From: Facklamia sp050409585
Lineage (GTDB): Bacteria > Bacillota > Bacilli > Lactobacillales > Aerococcaceae
DNA length: 18,449 nucleotides
Assembly (NCBI RefSeq): GCF_050409585.1
Contig: NZ_JBNUPE010000022.1
Coordinates: 1 to 18,449 of the forward strand
Direction: 5' to 3'
Shown one piece after another: positions 1 through 5,999 of the stretch (its first letter is position 1; the number at the start of each line of letters is the position of its first letter). The translations under genes and the position numbers were made by a program. The notes beneath the pieces are model-generated. The model ran no database searches. It was not told where the DNA came from and saw nothing but the letters and a program-made list of their open reading frames with translations.

Positions 1-60
1 TCCTTTCTATTTTAGTTACCACTTTTAATAGATTGGACTTCTGTGTTTTTATGTACCAAA

Positions 61-103
61 AAATAGGGTGGAAGGAAGAATTTTTCTTCCATCCACCCTA
101 TTT
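61..103. terminator. Bidirectional hairpin terminator upstream of the response regulator
   Basis: The 18-nt arms at 61-78 and 86-103 are complementary except for one mismatch, around a 7-nt loop. The stem is GC-rich inside and ends in AAATA/TATTT. On the minus strand the stem runs into six T residues; on the plus strand the tract is TTTATTAT, which is interrupted. It probably ends a transcript of a gene left of the window and insulates the regulator gene that follows. No gene could be identified in bases 1-60. Confidence 0.75.
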
Positions 104-262
104 ATTATAGAATCTTTTTAAATCAAGTTAAGCTTTTTTTAAATATAATTTTTCAGTTTATATGGAATGTATTTTTAATTTGGATGATCTTTCGAAATAT
201 ATCTTTCTCGTATATGGGGAAAAGAATCAGTTATATTATTTTAGACCAATATTTTAGTTTTT

Positions 263-271
263 TGATATACT
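263..271 (+). promoter_or_regulatory. Candidate extended -10 promoter of the response regulator
   Basis: The sequence TGATATACT fits an extended -10 element (TGn plus TATACT at 266-271). No convincing -35 lies 16-18 bp upstream. Transcription would start near 278, leaving a leader of only about 14 nt before the ATG at 292. This is assigned by eye and is tentative. Confidence 0.35.
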
Positions 272-291
272 ATTTAAAAAGGAGTGAACTT

Positions 292-990
292 ATGGTATCG
301 ATATTAGTTGTTGAAGATGATACTCAAATTAGCAAAATGTTAGTAGAAGCATTAACAATTGAAGGATATTCAGTGACTCCTGCTTACTCAGGGAGCGAAG
401 GTCAACTTTTATTCGAGCAATCAAGTTTTGATCTAATACTATTAGATTTAATGTTACCAGGCCTCTCTGGTTTAGACCTACTCAAAATAATTCGCCGGGA
501 AAAATCCATTCCGGTGATTGTTATTTCAGCTAAAGAACAAGTTGATGATAAGGTAGAAATTTTACAAGCTGGAGCAGATGACTACTTGGTGAAGCCATTT
601 GATCTTAAAGAGTTAAAAGCTCGTATTCAAGTATGCCTTAAACGCTATCAAACTAGTTTAGAGGAAAAAACATCGAATAAGAGATTGAATTTCGAAGGGT
701 TAATGATTGATTTAGAGACCCAAGCAATTAATTATCAAGGGCAGGAATTAAATTTAACGCCTCAAGAAAGAAGGATCTTAGAATTATTATTAAGTCAACC
801 AAAGAAGGTTTTCTCAAAGCTTGAAATTTATGAATATGCGTGGGGGGCAAATTATTTGGCAGATGATAAGACATTAACCGTTCATGTATCAAATTTACGT
901 AAGAAATTAGACCAAATAAGTAAAAGACCTTGGATTGAAACGGTTTGGGGAATTGGTTTCCGTTTGATTTCGCTGAAAAATAAAAAGTAG
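292..990 (+). CDS. OmpR/PhoB-family response regulator of a lantibiotic-resistance-type two-component system
   Basis: A 232-residue transcription factor expected to be phosphorylated by the histidine kinase encoded at 2941-3912. The receiver domain covers residues 1-115, with the acidic pair E8/D9, phospho-acceptor D52 (LLDLMLPG), switch S79 and conserved K101 (VKPFD). A winged-helix OmpR/PhoB DNA-binding domain fills about residues 133-230 and ends in the typical TVWGIGFRL motif. The start at 292 was chosen because AAAAAGGAG lies just upstream and the receiver fold begins there (MVSILVVEDD). The same frame is open back to an ATG at 184, which would add 36 residues unlike any receiver. It stands first in a regulator-ATPase-permease-kinase cluster, so regulation of the transporter genes is the obvious role. 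The family is clear; the signal and targets are inferred. Confidence 0.92.
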   Translation: MVSILVVEDDTQISKMLVEALTIEGYSVTPAYSGSEGQLLFEQSSFDLILLDLMLPGLSGLDLLKIIRREKSIPVIVISAKEQVDDKVEILQAGADDYLVKPFDLKELKARIQVCLKRYQTSLEEKTSNKRLNFEGLMIDLETQAINYQGQELNLTPQERRILELLLSQPKKVFSKLEIYEYAWGANYLADDKTLTVHVSNLRKKLDQISKRPWIETVWGIGFRLISLKNKK

Positions 991-999
991 TTAAATTGT

Positions 1000-1020
1000 A
1001 TTGAATATTTCAATTTCTTT
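1000..1020 (+). terminator. Weak AT-rich hairpin after the response regulator
   Basis: ATTGAA (1000-1005) and TTCAAT (1009-1014) can form a 6-bp stem with a 3-nt loop, followed by TTCTTTTATTTT. The stem is all AT except one pair, so at most a partial terminator separates the regulator gene from the transporter genes. Confidence 0.25.
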
Positions 1021-1040
1021 TATTTTCTTTCATGCTTTTA

Positions 1041-1065
1041 TCTTAACCTTTTCTTAGTACTTTCT
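1041..1065 (+). promoter_or_regulatory. Candidate response-regulator operator: TCT-N8-TCT-N8-TCT
   Basis: Three TCT elements start at 1041, 1052 and 1063, each 11 bp apart (TCTTA, TCTTA, TCTTT), about one helical turn. TCT-N8-TCT is the described binding pattern of NisR in front of nisin genes. The array ends 11 bp before a possible -35 at 1077, where an activating OmpR-family regulator would bind. The surroundings are pyrimidine-rich, so chance occurrence is a real alternative. Confidence 0.5.
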
Positions 1066-1076
1066 TTGTTTTTCCT

Positions 1077-1107
1077 TTGCCATTATATTTTGGAAGGAGT
1101 CTATAAT
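1077..1107 (+). promoter_or_regulatory. Candidate promoter of the ABC transporter genes
   Basis: A possible -35 TTGCCA (1077-1082) and a consensus -10 TATAAT (1102-1107) are separated by 19 bp, which is longer than optimal and would suit an activated promoter. The start would lie near 1114, immediately before the AAAGGAGG ribosome binding site at 1117-1124. Confidence 0.5.
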
Positions 1108-1131
1108 ATAGATAACAAAGGAGGAAAGATG

Positions 1132-2055
1132 ATGGAAAGCATTCTTAAAAGTGAAAATTTATGTAAAGCGTATAACAATCAGTTTGCATTGAATAATGTC
1201 AGTATGAATGTTCAATCGGGTGATATCTATGGTCTGATTGGTCGTAATGGAGCTGGTAAAACAACCTTAATGAAGATCATTAATCGTCAGATTCTACCGA
1301 CTAGTGGAAAGGTTTGGATTCAAGACCAAGAAATGGCTAAAAATGACCATTTTCAAGTAAGAATTGGCACTTTAATTGAGGCGCCAGGACTTTATATGGG
1401 ACTCACAGCTGGGCAAAACCTGGAACTAAAATGTAAATTGTATGGAATTCGCCGTGACAATTATATAGAAGAATTATTGAATTTAGTAGGCTTACCCATT
1501 AGCCAAGTTAAGAAAAAGAAAGTTAAAAAATTTTCATTGGGTATGAAACAGCGATTAGGTCTTGCTTTAGCTTTAGTAGGAGATCCGGATCTTTTGTTGT
1601 TAGATGAACCTACCAACGGAATGGATCCGCAGGGAATTAGTGAGTTCCGCGAGACGATTCTTAAATTGAATAGCGAGCGTCATATTACGGTTGTGATATC
1701 TAGTCATATTTTGGGTGAATTGGCGAAACTCACGACTCGAATTGGTATTATTAATGAAGGTACCTTATTAAAAGAAGCAGATATGGAGGAATTAAATCAG
1801 ATTAATCAAGATTTTATTCGGATTAAGGGTGGCGATCAGGCTCAAATAATGGTACATTTACAAGAAAAATTAGATCTTCAGCAAATTAAGCAAGTGAGCG
1901 ATTCTGAACTGCGTGTATATGAACACTTAGATAATCCGTCAGTCATTAGCCATGAATTAATTCGCTCAGGCATTCTTTTTGAACAATTGGTAGTTGAGCG
2001 AGCGAGCTTAGAAGATTATTTTATCCGCTTAACAGGAGGTCACAACAATGGTTAA
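1132..2055 (+). CDS. ABC transporter ATP-binding protein, lantibiotic-protection (LanF/BcrA) type
   Basis: The cytoplasmic ATPase subunit, 307 residues, that would power the permease encoded next. Visible motifs are Walker A GRNGAGKT (37-44), signature FSLGMKQR (134-141), Walker B LLLLDEP (154-160) with catalytic E159, and H-loop H192. The Q-loop position is glutamate (LIEAPGLY, E83). This E-loop is a known mark of LanF subunits of lantibiotic immunity exporters. A C-terminal region of about 90 residues follows the ATPase fold, as usual for BcrA-like subunits. AAAGGAGG at 1117-1124 serves two adjacent ATG codons, 1129 and 1132; 1132 has the better spacing (7 nt), and the choice changes only one residue. 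The gene overlaps the permease start by 8 nt, so the two are probably translationally coupled. It likely expels or shields against a membrane-active peptide; the substrate is unknown. Confidence 0.9.
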   Translation: MESILKSENLCKAYNNQFALNNVSMNVQSGDIYGLIGRNGAGKTTLMKIINRQILPTSGKVWIQDQEMAKNDHFQVRIGTLIEAPGLYMGLTAGQNLELKCKLYGIRRDNYIEELLNLVGLPISQVKKKKVKKFSLGMKQRLGLALALVGDPDLLLLDEPTNGMDPQGISEFRETILKLNSERHITVVISSHILGELAKLTTRIGIINEGTLLKEADMEELNQINQDFIRIKGGDQAQIMVHLQEKLDLQQIKQVSDSELRVYEHLDNPSVISHELIRSGILFEQLVVERASLEDYFIRLTGGHNNG

Positions 2056-2917
2056 TTTTATTCGCTTTGATTCCTATAAGTTGTTGCACATGAAGGCTAC
2101 TTGGATTACGTTATTGATCCTTTCGTTGATATTCTCTTTACTAACTTATGGCGGCTATGTAACAACACACAAATCTTACGAAGACTATCAACTATCAATG
2201 ACTTCGAAAGAAACCAATGAAGAAGGCAATTTTAAGTTAGAAATAAAATCGATGCAAGAAGGAGAAATTTTAACAGAGGAAGAGTACGAAACAAGTATTC
2301 AAGAAGAAAAAAAAGCCTATCGTTTTTCCGATAGTCTAATTGCTAATTACAGTTTGAGCCTTCTTTTTGTTTATATACTTTCAGCTGTTTTTATTGAAAG
2401 TGATTTTTCTTCTGGCTATTTAAAAAATATGTTAGCTATTAAAGGGGCGAAATGGAAATGGATGACTTCTAAATTATTTGTCGCCTTGTTAATATTCTTC
2501 ATATTTCAAGTTGTTTGTATTGCTTTTTCAGTTCTAATGGCCGGTGTGACAGGTCAATTAGAGTTGCCTATTTATTGGCAAGATCATTTAGCTTTACTAT
2601 TGCCACAAGCTCTTATGTACCTTATTATTATGTCGGTGACAGTAACCTTAAGTTTATTGCTACAAAGTAAAGTGGCAATCATTGTCTTAGCTTGCCTAGT
2701 GGGAACAGGTTTTCACAATCAAATCATTGGATTTATAGGGGATATTGTTGGTTTGGATCTTACAAAACAATTATTCTCCAATAAGCTAATGTCAATGGGC
2801 CCAAATTATTCAGAGCAAGCCATGTCAGTGGTAAGTATGGGTGTTGTATACCTATTGGTACTTTATCTCTTGAATAGGTGGTATATTTATCGAATAGACT
2901 TTAAGTTTGAACATTAG
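2048..2917 (+). CDS. ABC-2 type permease, lantibiotic-protection transporter subunit
   Basis: A 289-residue membrane protein with about six hydrophobic segments, near residues 18-38, 98-120, 142-166, 180-204, 208-232 and 262-282. A polar, Glu/Lys-rich loop of about 60 residues lies between the first two segments and is probably outside the cell. This is the usual plan of ABC-2/LanE-LanG permeases, although single-gene conservation is low and the assignment rests mainly on topology and position. AGGAGGT (2034-2040) lies inside the end of the ATPase gene and the ATG at 2048 overlaps it by 8 nt. Only one permease gene is present, whereas classic LanFEG systems have two, so this protein probably acts as a homodimer. 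The kinase gene starts 23 nt downstream. Confidence 0.85.
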   Translation: MVNFIRFDSYKLLHMKATWITLLILSLIFSLLTYGGYVTTHKSYEDYQLSMTSKETNEEGNFKLEIKSMQEGEILTEEEYETSIQEEKKAYRFSDSLIANYSLSLLFVYILSAVFIESDFSSGYLKNMLAIKGAKWKWMTSKLFVALLIFFIFQVVCIAFSVLMAGVTGQLELPIYWQDHLALLLPQALMYLIIMSVTVTLSLLLQSKVAIIVLACLVGTGFHNQIIGFIGDIVGLDLTKQLFSNKLMSMGPNYSEQAMSVVSMGVVYLLVLYLLNRWYIYRIDFKFEH

Positions 2918-2940
2918 AGCATAGAAAGTAGGGACCGTCA

Positions 2941-3912
2941 ATGATATATTTTTTATTGATTTTGATAATTCTAGCTATAGTTGGTTATCATTATTACTAT
3001 CGGCTCCAAGTTTCTGATTTGACGAAGCAATTAAAAGTTATCAGTAAATCCCCTACCAATCAATTACTGACACAAGAGATCTTTTCATCAGAAATGAATG
3101 AACTTGTTAAAAGGATAAACTTGGCATTAATTAAAGAAAGAAATATATATCGAGAATTACAAATTGAGCAACGTTCAAAGCAAGAATTAATGATTAATCT
3201 TTCCCATGATGTGAGGACACCTTTGACCTCACTCATGGGTTATCTTCAATTAATGGAAACCAGCGAGGATGAGAACGACAAGCAGCGTTATTTTCAAATT
3301 ATCTATCAAAGAATTGATCATTTAAAAGATTTGTTGGATCGGCTTTTCTTATTGGAGAGGTTGCAAGATACAGAATTTGAGTACAAGAACGAAATAGTGA
3401 ACTTAAATGAAATTATTACTCAGCATGTTTTGTCTTTCTATGATCAGTTGAAAACAGCTAATATTGAAGTTGAACTTGACTTATCGGACGGTAGTTTTTT
3501 AATTACATCGGATGTCAGACTGCTGAACCACGCGCTAGATAATTTAGTAAAAAATGTATTAGATCATGGCAAGGATTATTTAAAAATCAAATTGTCGGGC
3601 CATAAAATTGAGGAAGAATTAACAAATCTTAAGCATGAAGACTTAATAAATCAAACAAAACGAGAGGTCTTACCAGGTAATGCAAATGTCGTAAGAATTA
3701 TTTATTGTAATCGACTTTCACATCCAATTAATGAAGATCCTAATACTTGGTTGAATCGCTTCTATCAAGCTAAAAACAAGCAGTCGAAAACAAAACAAAA
3801 TACAGGTTTAGGCCTAAATATAATTAAAATAGTCATTGAGAAATTAGGCGGTCAAATTTATTTGGAAACAAAAGGGTCTGATATATTGATAAATCTCTAT
3901 CTTACAATCTAA
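2941..3912 (+). CDS. Single-TM sensor histidine kinase of the lantibiotic-resistance module
   Basis: A 323-residue kinase expected to phosphorylate D52 of the regulator encoded at 292-990. It has one hydrophobic segment at residues 2-19 and no extracellular domain, then a linker, the phospho-acceptor box LSHDVRTPLT with H89, an N-box near N201/N205, and a GLGL lid motif around 288-291. The usual DxGxG G1 box is absent: the segment reads YCNRLSHPINED and is followed by LNRFYQ. Kinases paired with BcrA/LanF-type transporters often look like this. With so little outside the membrane, the signal probably comes through the membrane or from the permease, which is inference. AGGGA at 2930-2934 is a modest ribosome binding site. 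There is no terminator after it, so read-through into clpP is possible. Confidence 0.9.
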   Translation: MIYFLLILIILAIVGYHYYYRLQVSDLTKQLKVISKSPTNQLLTQEIFSSEMNELVKRINLALIKERNIYRELQIEQRSKQELMINLSHDVRTPLTSLMGYLQLMETSEDENDKQRYFQIIYQRIDHLKDLLDRLFLLERLQDTEFEYKNEIVNLNEIITQHVLSFYDQLKTANIEVELDLSDGSFLITSDVRLLNHALDNLVKNVLDHGKDYLKIKLSGHKIEEELTNLKHEDLINQTKREVLPGNANVVRIIYCNRLSHPINEDPNTWLNRFYQAKNKQSKTKQNTGLGLNIIKIVIEKLGGQIYLETKGSDILINLYLTI

Positions 3913-3951
3913 TTAGCGAATGATTTCATGGAAAAATGGAAGAGCATAAAA

Positions 3952-3968
3952 CTTGACCATTCTTGACC
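3952..3968 (+). promoter_or_regulatory. CtsR operator of clpP
   Basis: The tandem heptads CTTGACC-ATT-CTTGACC match the reverse complement of the known CtsR consensus (RGTCAAA-NAN-RGTCAAA), with C in place of the first T of each half. The site covers the -35 and part of the spacer of the clpP promoter, as in class III heat-shock genes. CtsR itself is not encoded in this window. Confidence 0.85.
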
Positions 3969-3982
3969 TAATCCGTTATACT
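3953..3982 (+). promoter_or_regulatory. clpP promoter
   Basis: The -35 TTGACC (3953-3958) and -10 TATACT (3977-3982) are 18 bp apart. The expected start near 3989 gives a leader of about 37 nt. The second TTGACC (3963) lies only 8 bp from the -10, so it belongs to the operator and not to the -35. Confidence 0.75.
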
Positions 3983-4025
3983 ATTGAAGTAAATTGAAAG
4001 GCTCAGATTAAAGGGAGGATATAGA

Positions 4026-4634
4026 ATGAATTTAGTACCCACAGTAATAGAACAAACATCACGTGGTGAACGCGCTTATGATATTTATTCGCGCTTGTTA
4101 AAAGATCGAATTATTATGTTATCAGGTCCAGTGGATGACCACATGGCTAACTCAGTCATTGCCCAATTATTATTTTTAGATGCTCAAGATCCTGAGAAGG
4201 ATATCTACCTTTATATCAATTCACCAGGAGGTAGTGTTACGGCTGGTTTGGCCATCTATGATACCATGAACTTTATCAAAGCGGACGTCCAAACGATCGT
4301 GATTGGATTAGCTGCATCAATGGGATCCGTCCTATTAGCAGCAGGAACCAAAGGCAAGCGCTTTGCCTTACCGAACGCTGAAGTAATGATTCATCAGCCT
4401 TTAGGTGGTGCTCAAGGCCAAGCCACTGAAATTGAAATTGCTGCACGCCATATTTTGAAGACGAGAACGCGCTTAAATGAAATTTTAAGTGAAGCGACTG
4501 GTCAACCTATTGAAGTGATTGAAAAGGATACCGACCGAGATAATTTTATGACGGCTGAAGAAGCGAAAGCTTATGGCTTAGTGGACGAAGTGATGGCCAA
4601 TCGTAAGGATAAAAAGACTAAGAAAGATAAGTAA
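4026..4634 (+). CDS. clpP: ATP-dependent Clp protease proteolytic subunit ClpP
   Basis: The serine peptidase subunit of the cytoplasmic Clp protease. It forms a double heptameric barrel that degrades proteins unfolded by ClpC, ClpE or ClpX. It is 202 residues long, slightly longer than the usual 195 because of a Lys/Asp-rich tail (DKKTKKDK). The catalytic triad is visible: S98 (GLAASMGS), H123 (MIHQPLGG) and D172 (DTDRDNFM). The N-terminal axial loop begins MNLVPTVIEQTSRGERAYDIYS, as in the family, and supports the ATG at 4026 behind AAGGGAGGA. It has its own CtsR-controlled promoter and is closed by a terminator, so it is a monocistronic heat-shock gene apart from possible read-through from the kinase gene. 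Confidence 0.98.
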   Translation: MNLVPTVIEQTSRGERAYDIYSRLLKDRIIMLSGPVDDHMANSVIAQLLFLDAQDPEKDIYLYINSPGGSVTAGLAIYDTMNFIKADVQTIVIGLAASMGSVLLAAGTKGKRFALPNAEVMIHQPLGGAQGQATEIEIAARHILKTRTRLNEILSEATGQPIEVIEKDTDRDNFMTAEEAKAYGLVDEVMANRKDKKTKKDK

Positions 4635-4658
4635 TAAAAGGAAATATCCGTATCTTTT

Positions 4659-4688
4659 AAGTACTAGCAATGCGCTGGTACTTTTTTT
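4659..4688 (+). terminator. Terminator of clpP
   Basis: AAGTACTAGC (4659-4668) pairs with GCTGGTACTT (4674-4683), with one G-U pair and a 5-nt loop. Seven T residues follow at 4682-4688. Confidence 0.88.
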
Positions 4689-4739
4689 GTGCCCTTAGAT
4701 GAAGGCAGCATTGCATAATTTAAAAATACATGCTAAACT

Positions 4740-4764
4740 TATAATTAGATATTTAGCTAATTAT
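4740..4764 (+). promoter_or_regulatory. Candidate sdpRI promoter -10 and autorepressor operator
   Basis: A perfect inverted repeat, ATAATTAG (4741-4748) and CTAATTAT (4757-4764) with an 8-bp spacer, overlaps a consensus -10 TATAAT at 4740-4745. A repressor bound here would block transcription, which fits an ArsR-type autorepressor encoded immediately downstream. The -35 region is AT-rich and has no clear match. Confidence 0.55.
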
Positions 4765-4792
4765 CGAAATAAAAAGATGAGGAGGTGAACAT

Positions 4793-5053
4793 TTGAGTGT
4801 TCAACTGCTTTTTAAAGCTTTAAGTGATCCCAATCGACGTAAAATTTTAGAATTACTCAGACCCGGCCCTTTAACTGCTGGGGAAATTGTCCGTCAATTT
4901 GAATCGGCAGGTTCTACTATTTCTAAACATCTCTCTATTTTAAAACAGGCTGATTTAGTGATTGATAAAAGAGAGGGACAGTTTATTTATTATGAATTAA
5001 ATAGTTCCGTTTTAGATGGAGTCATTCAATGGTTAATGAATTTAGAAAAATAA
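4793..5053 (+). CDS. sdpR: ArsR-family autorepressor, SdpR-like
   Basis: An 86-residue winged-helix DNA-binding protein of the ArsR family. It begins with FKALSDPNRRKILELL, the usual first helix, followed by the recognition region AGSTISKHLSILKQADLV (about 42-59) and the wing KREGQFIYYELN. No Cys metal-binding pair (CxC) is present, which argues against a metal sensor. The start codon is TTG at 4793, placed 7 nt after GGAGG (4781-4785); no ATG fits. It lies 13 nt before an SdpI-like gene. In Bacillus subtilis SdpR represses sdpRI until SdpI, engaged by the SdpC toxin, sequesters it at the membrane. The same logic is likely here, though the sequence alone does not prove it. Confidence 0.85.
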   Translation: MSVQLLFKALSDPNRRKILELLRPGPLTAGEIVRQFESAGSTISKHLSILKQADLVIDKREGQFIYYELNSSVLDGVIQWLMNLEK

Positions 5054-5066
5054 AGGAGAGGATTTT

Positions 5067-5714
5067 ATGACTAAAAACTTAACGAGGCATTACTATAAAA
5101 ACTGGGTTCTTGTTTGTGTTTCTATTATTCTAGCGGGCTATTTCTTTATAAAAGCACCCGAAGTGATTCCTACACACTTTGATTTGGCAGGGAATGCTGA
5201 TAATTATGGTCCTAAAATAAATCTTTTTAAGTTTCCTGCATTATTGGCTGGACTGAATCTTTTAGTAGAAGTATTGAAACGCATTGATCCAAAACGCGAA
5301 AATTATCGACGTTTTGAAAAGCATTTTTATTTAATCATTTTTGCTATGAATATTTATTTACTTAGCAGTCAAATAATTATAGGTGCCTATGGTTTAAACT
5401 GGCTCAACCAGATTCCTTCCTATTTAGAAGGAAGTTTAGGGCTACTATTTATTGTTTTAGGGAATTATATGCCAAAAATTAAATTTAATTATTTTATGGG
5501 CATACGTACCCCTTGGACATTAGCTGATGAAAAGGTGTGGTATCTTACCCACCGTTTAGCTGGAAAAATATTTGTTGTAATGGGAATCCTTATTTTATTA
5601 ACCGTCTTCTTGCCGTTGACTATTAAAGAATGGAGTGTTCCTTTGATCACGTTAGGTGGCACTATGAGTGTCGTTGGAGCTTCCTATTGGTTGTATCGCA
5701 AACAACATCTTTAA
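5067..5714 (+). CDS. sdpI: SdpI-family immunity membrane protein
   Basis: A 215-residue membrane protein with about six hydrophobic segments, near residues 13-29, 52-69, 86-110, 118-136, 166-183 and 190-211. The N-terminal part has the DUF1648-type motif PTHFDLAGNADNYGPK. The second half has the SdpI signature GNYMPKIKFNYFMGIRTPWT, then ADEKVWYLTHRLAGK. The length is close to SdpI of B. subtilis (about 207). SdpI protects cells from the SdpC killing peptide and also acts as its signal receptor. The gene has AAAGGAG at 5052-5058 and follows the autorepressor gene by 13 nt. No sdpC or sdpAB homologue is visible nearby, so this may defend against a peptide made by other cells. Confidence 0.88.
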   Translation: MTKNLTRHYYKNWVLVCVSIILAGYFFIKAPEVIPTHFDLAGNADNYGPKINLFKFPALLAGLNLLVEVLKRIDPKRENYRRFEKHFYLIIFAMNIYLLSSQIIIGAYGLNWLNQIPSYLEGSLGLLFIVLGNYMPKIKFNYFMGIRTPWTLADEKVWYLTHRLAGKIFVVMGILILLTVFLPLTIKEWSVPLITLGGTMSVVGASYWLYRKQHL

Positions 5715-5736
5715 TGATTTTTTTATTTATGATAAG

Positions 5737-5779
5737 CAATCTAAATGTATGTTTTCATCATTTAGATTGTTTGTTTTTT
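5737..5779 (+). terminator. Terminator of sdpRI
   Basis: CAATCTAAATG (5737-5747) and CATTTAGATTG (5759-5769) form a perfect 11-bp stem with an 11-nt loop, followed by TTTGTTTTTT. The stem is AT-rich but fully paired. Confidence 0.78.
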
Positions 5780-5797
5780 GAACAAAGTCGAATGGAG

Positions 5798-5813
5798 TTA
5801 CTATCGATAGTAA
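5798..5813. promoter_or_regulatory. Perfect 16-bp palindrome, possible operator
   Basis: TTACTATCGATAGTAA is a perfect palindrome in the intergenic region between sdpI and cggR, about 80 bp before the likely cggR promoter -35. It has no loop, so a dimeric protein site is likelier than an RNA hairpin. I do not recognise it as the CggR, CcpA, Rex, Fur or CodY motif. The binder is unknown. Confidence 0.4.
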
Positions 5814-5894
5814 TTAATGGGGTAAGATTAGCTTAGAAGATGAAGCAGTAGATTTCAAAGGACATAAAGCGCCCAGATTCAGAAAGTATATCCA

Positions 5895-5923
5895 TTGTAA
5901 TTTAAACCATGCAGTGTTAGAAT
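5895..5923 (+). promoter_or_regulatory. Candidate promoter of the cggR-glycolysis operon
   Basis: TTGTAA (5895-5900) and TAGAAT (5918-5923) are 17 bp apart. The start near 5930 would give a 70-nt leader before cggR. No copy of the B. subtilis CggR operator (CGGGAC-type direct repeats) was seen, so the operator here may differ. Confidence 0.5.
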
Positions 5924-5967
5924 GTTTTATGAAGAAAGATGAATAGCTTTTCTTCTTTTTATAAAAC
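5924..5967 (+). repeat. Imperfect inverted repeat in front of cggR
   Basis: GTTTTAT (5924-5930) pairs with ATAAAAC (5961-5967), and GAAGAA (5931-5936) with TTCTTC (5950-5955), leaving a TTTTT bulge. It begins right after the candidate -10, so it could be an operator or a leader hairpin. No T-tract follows, so it is not a terminator. Confidence 0.35.
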
Positions 5968-5999
5968 AAGGTCATTCAGCGACCAACAGGAGGCTTGGA

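Noticed and set aside
184..291. 36-codon N-terminal extension of the response regulator from ATG 184
   Set aside because: It does not resemble a receiver domain and has no good ribosome binding site; a strong site stands just before ATG 292, where the family normally begins.
5630..5836. 68-codon open frame overlapping the end of sdpI
   Set aside because: Most of it lies out of frame within sdpI and across its terminator hairpin; there is no ribosome binding site and the composition is not protein-like.
5818..5946. 42-codon stop-free stretch before cggR, ending in TAG
   Set aside because: It has no start codon near its beginning, no ribosome binding site and no recognisable family; it also contains the likely cggR promoter.
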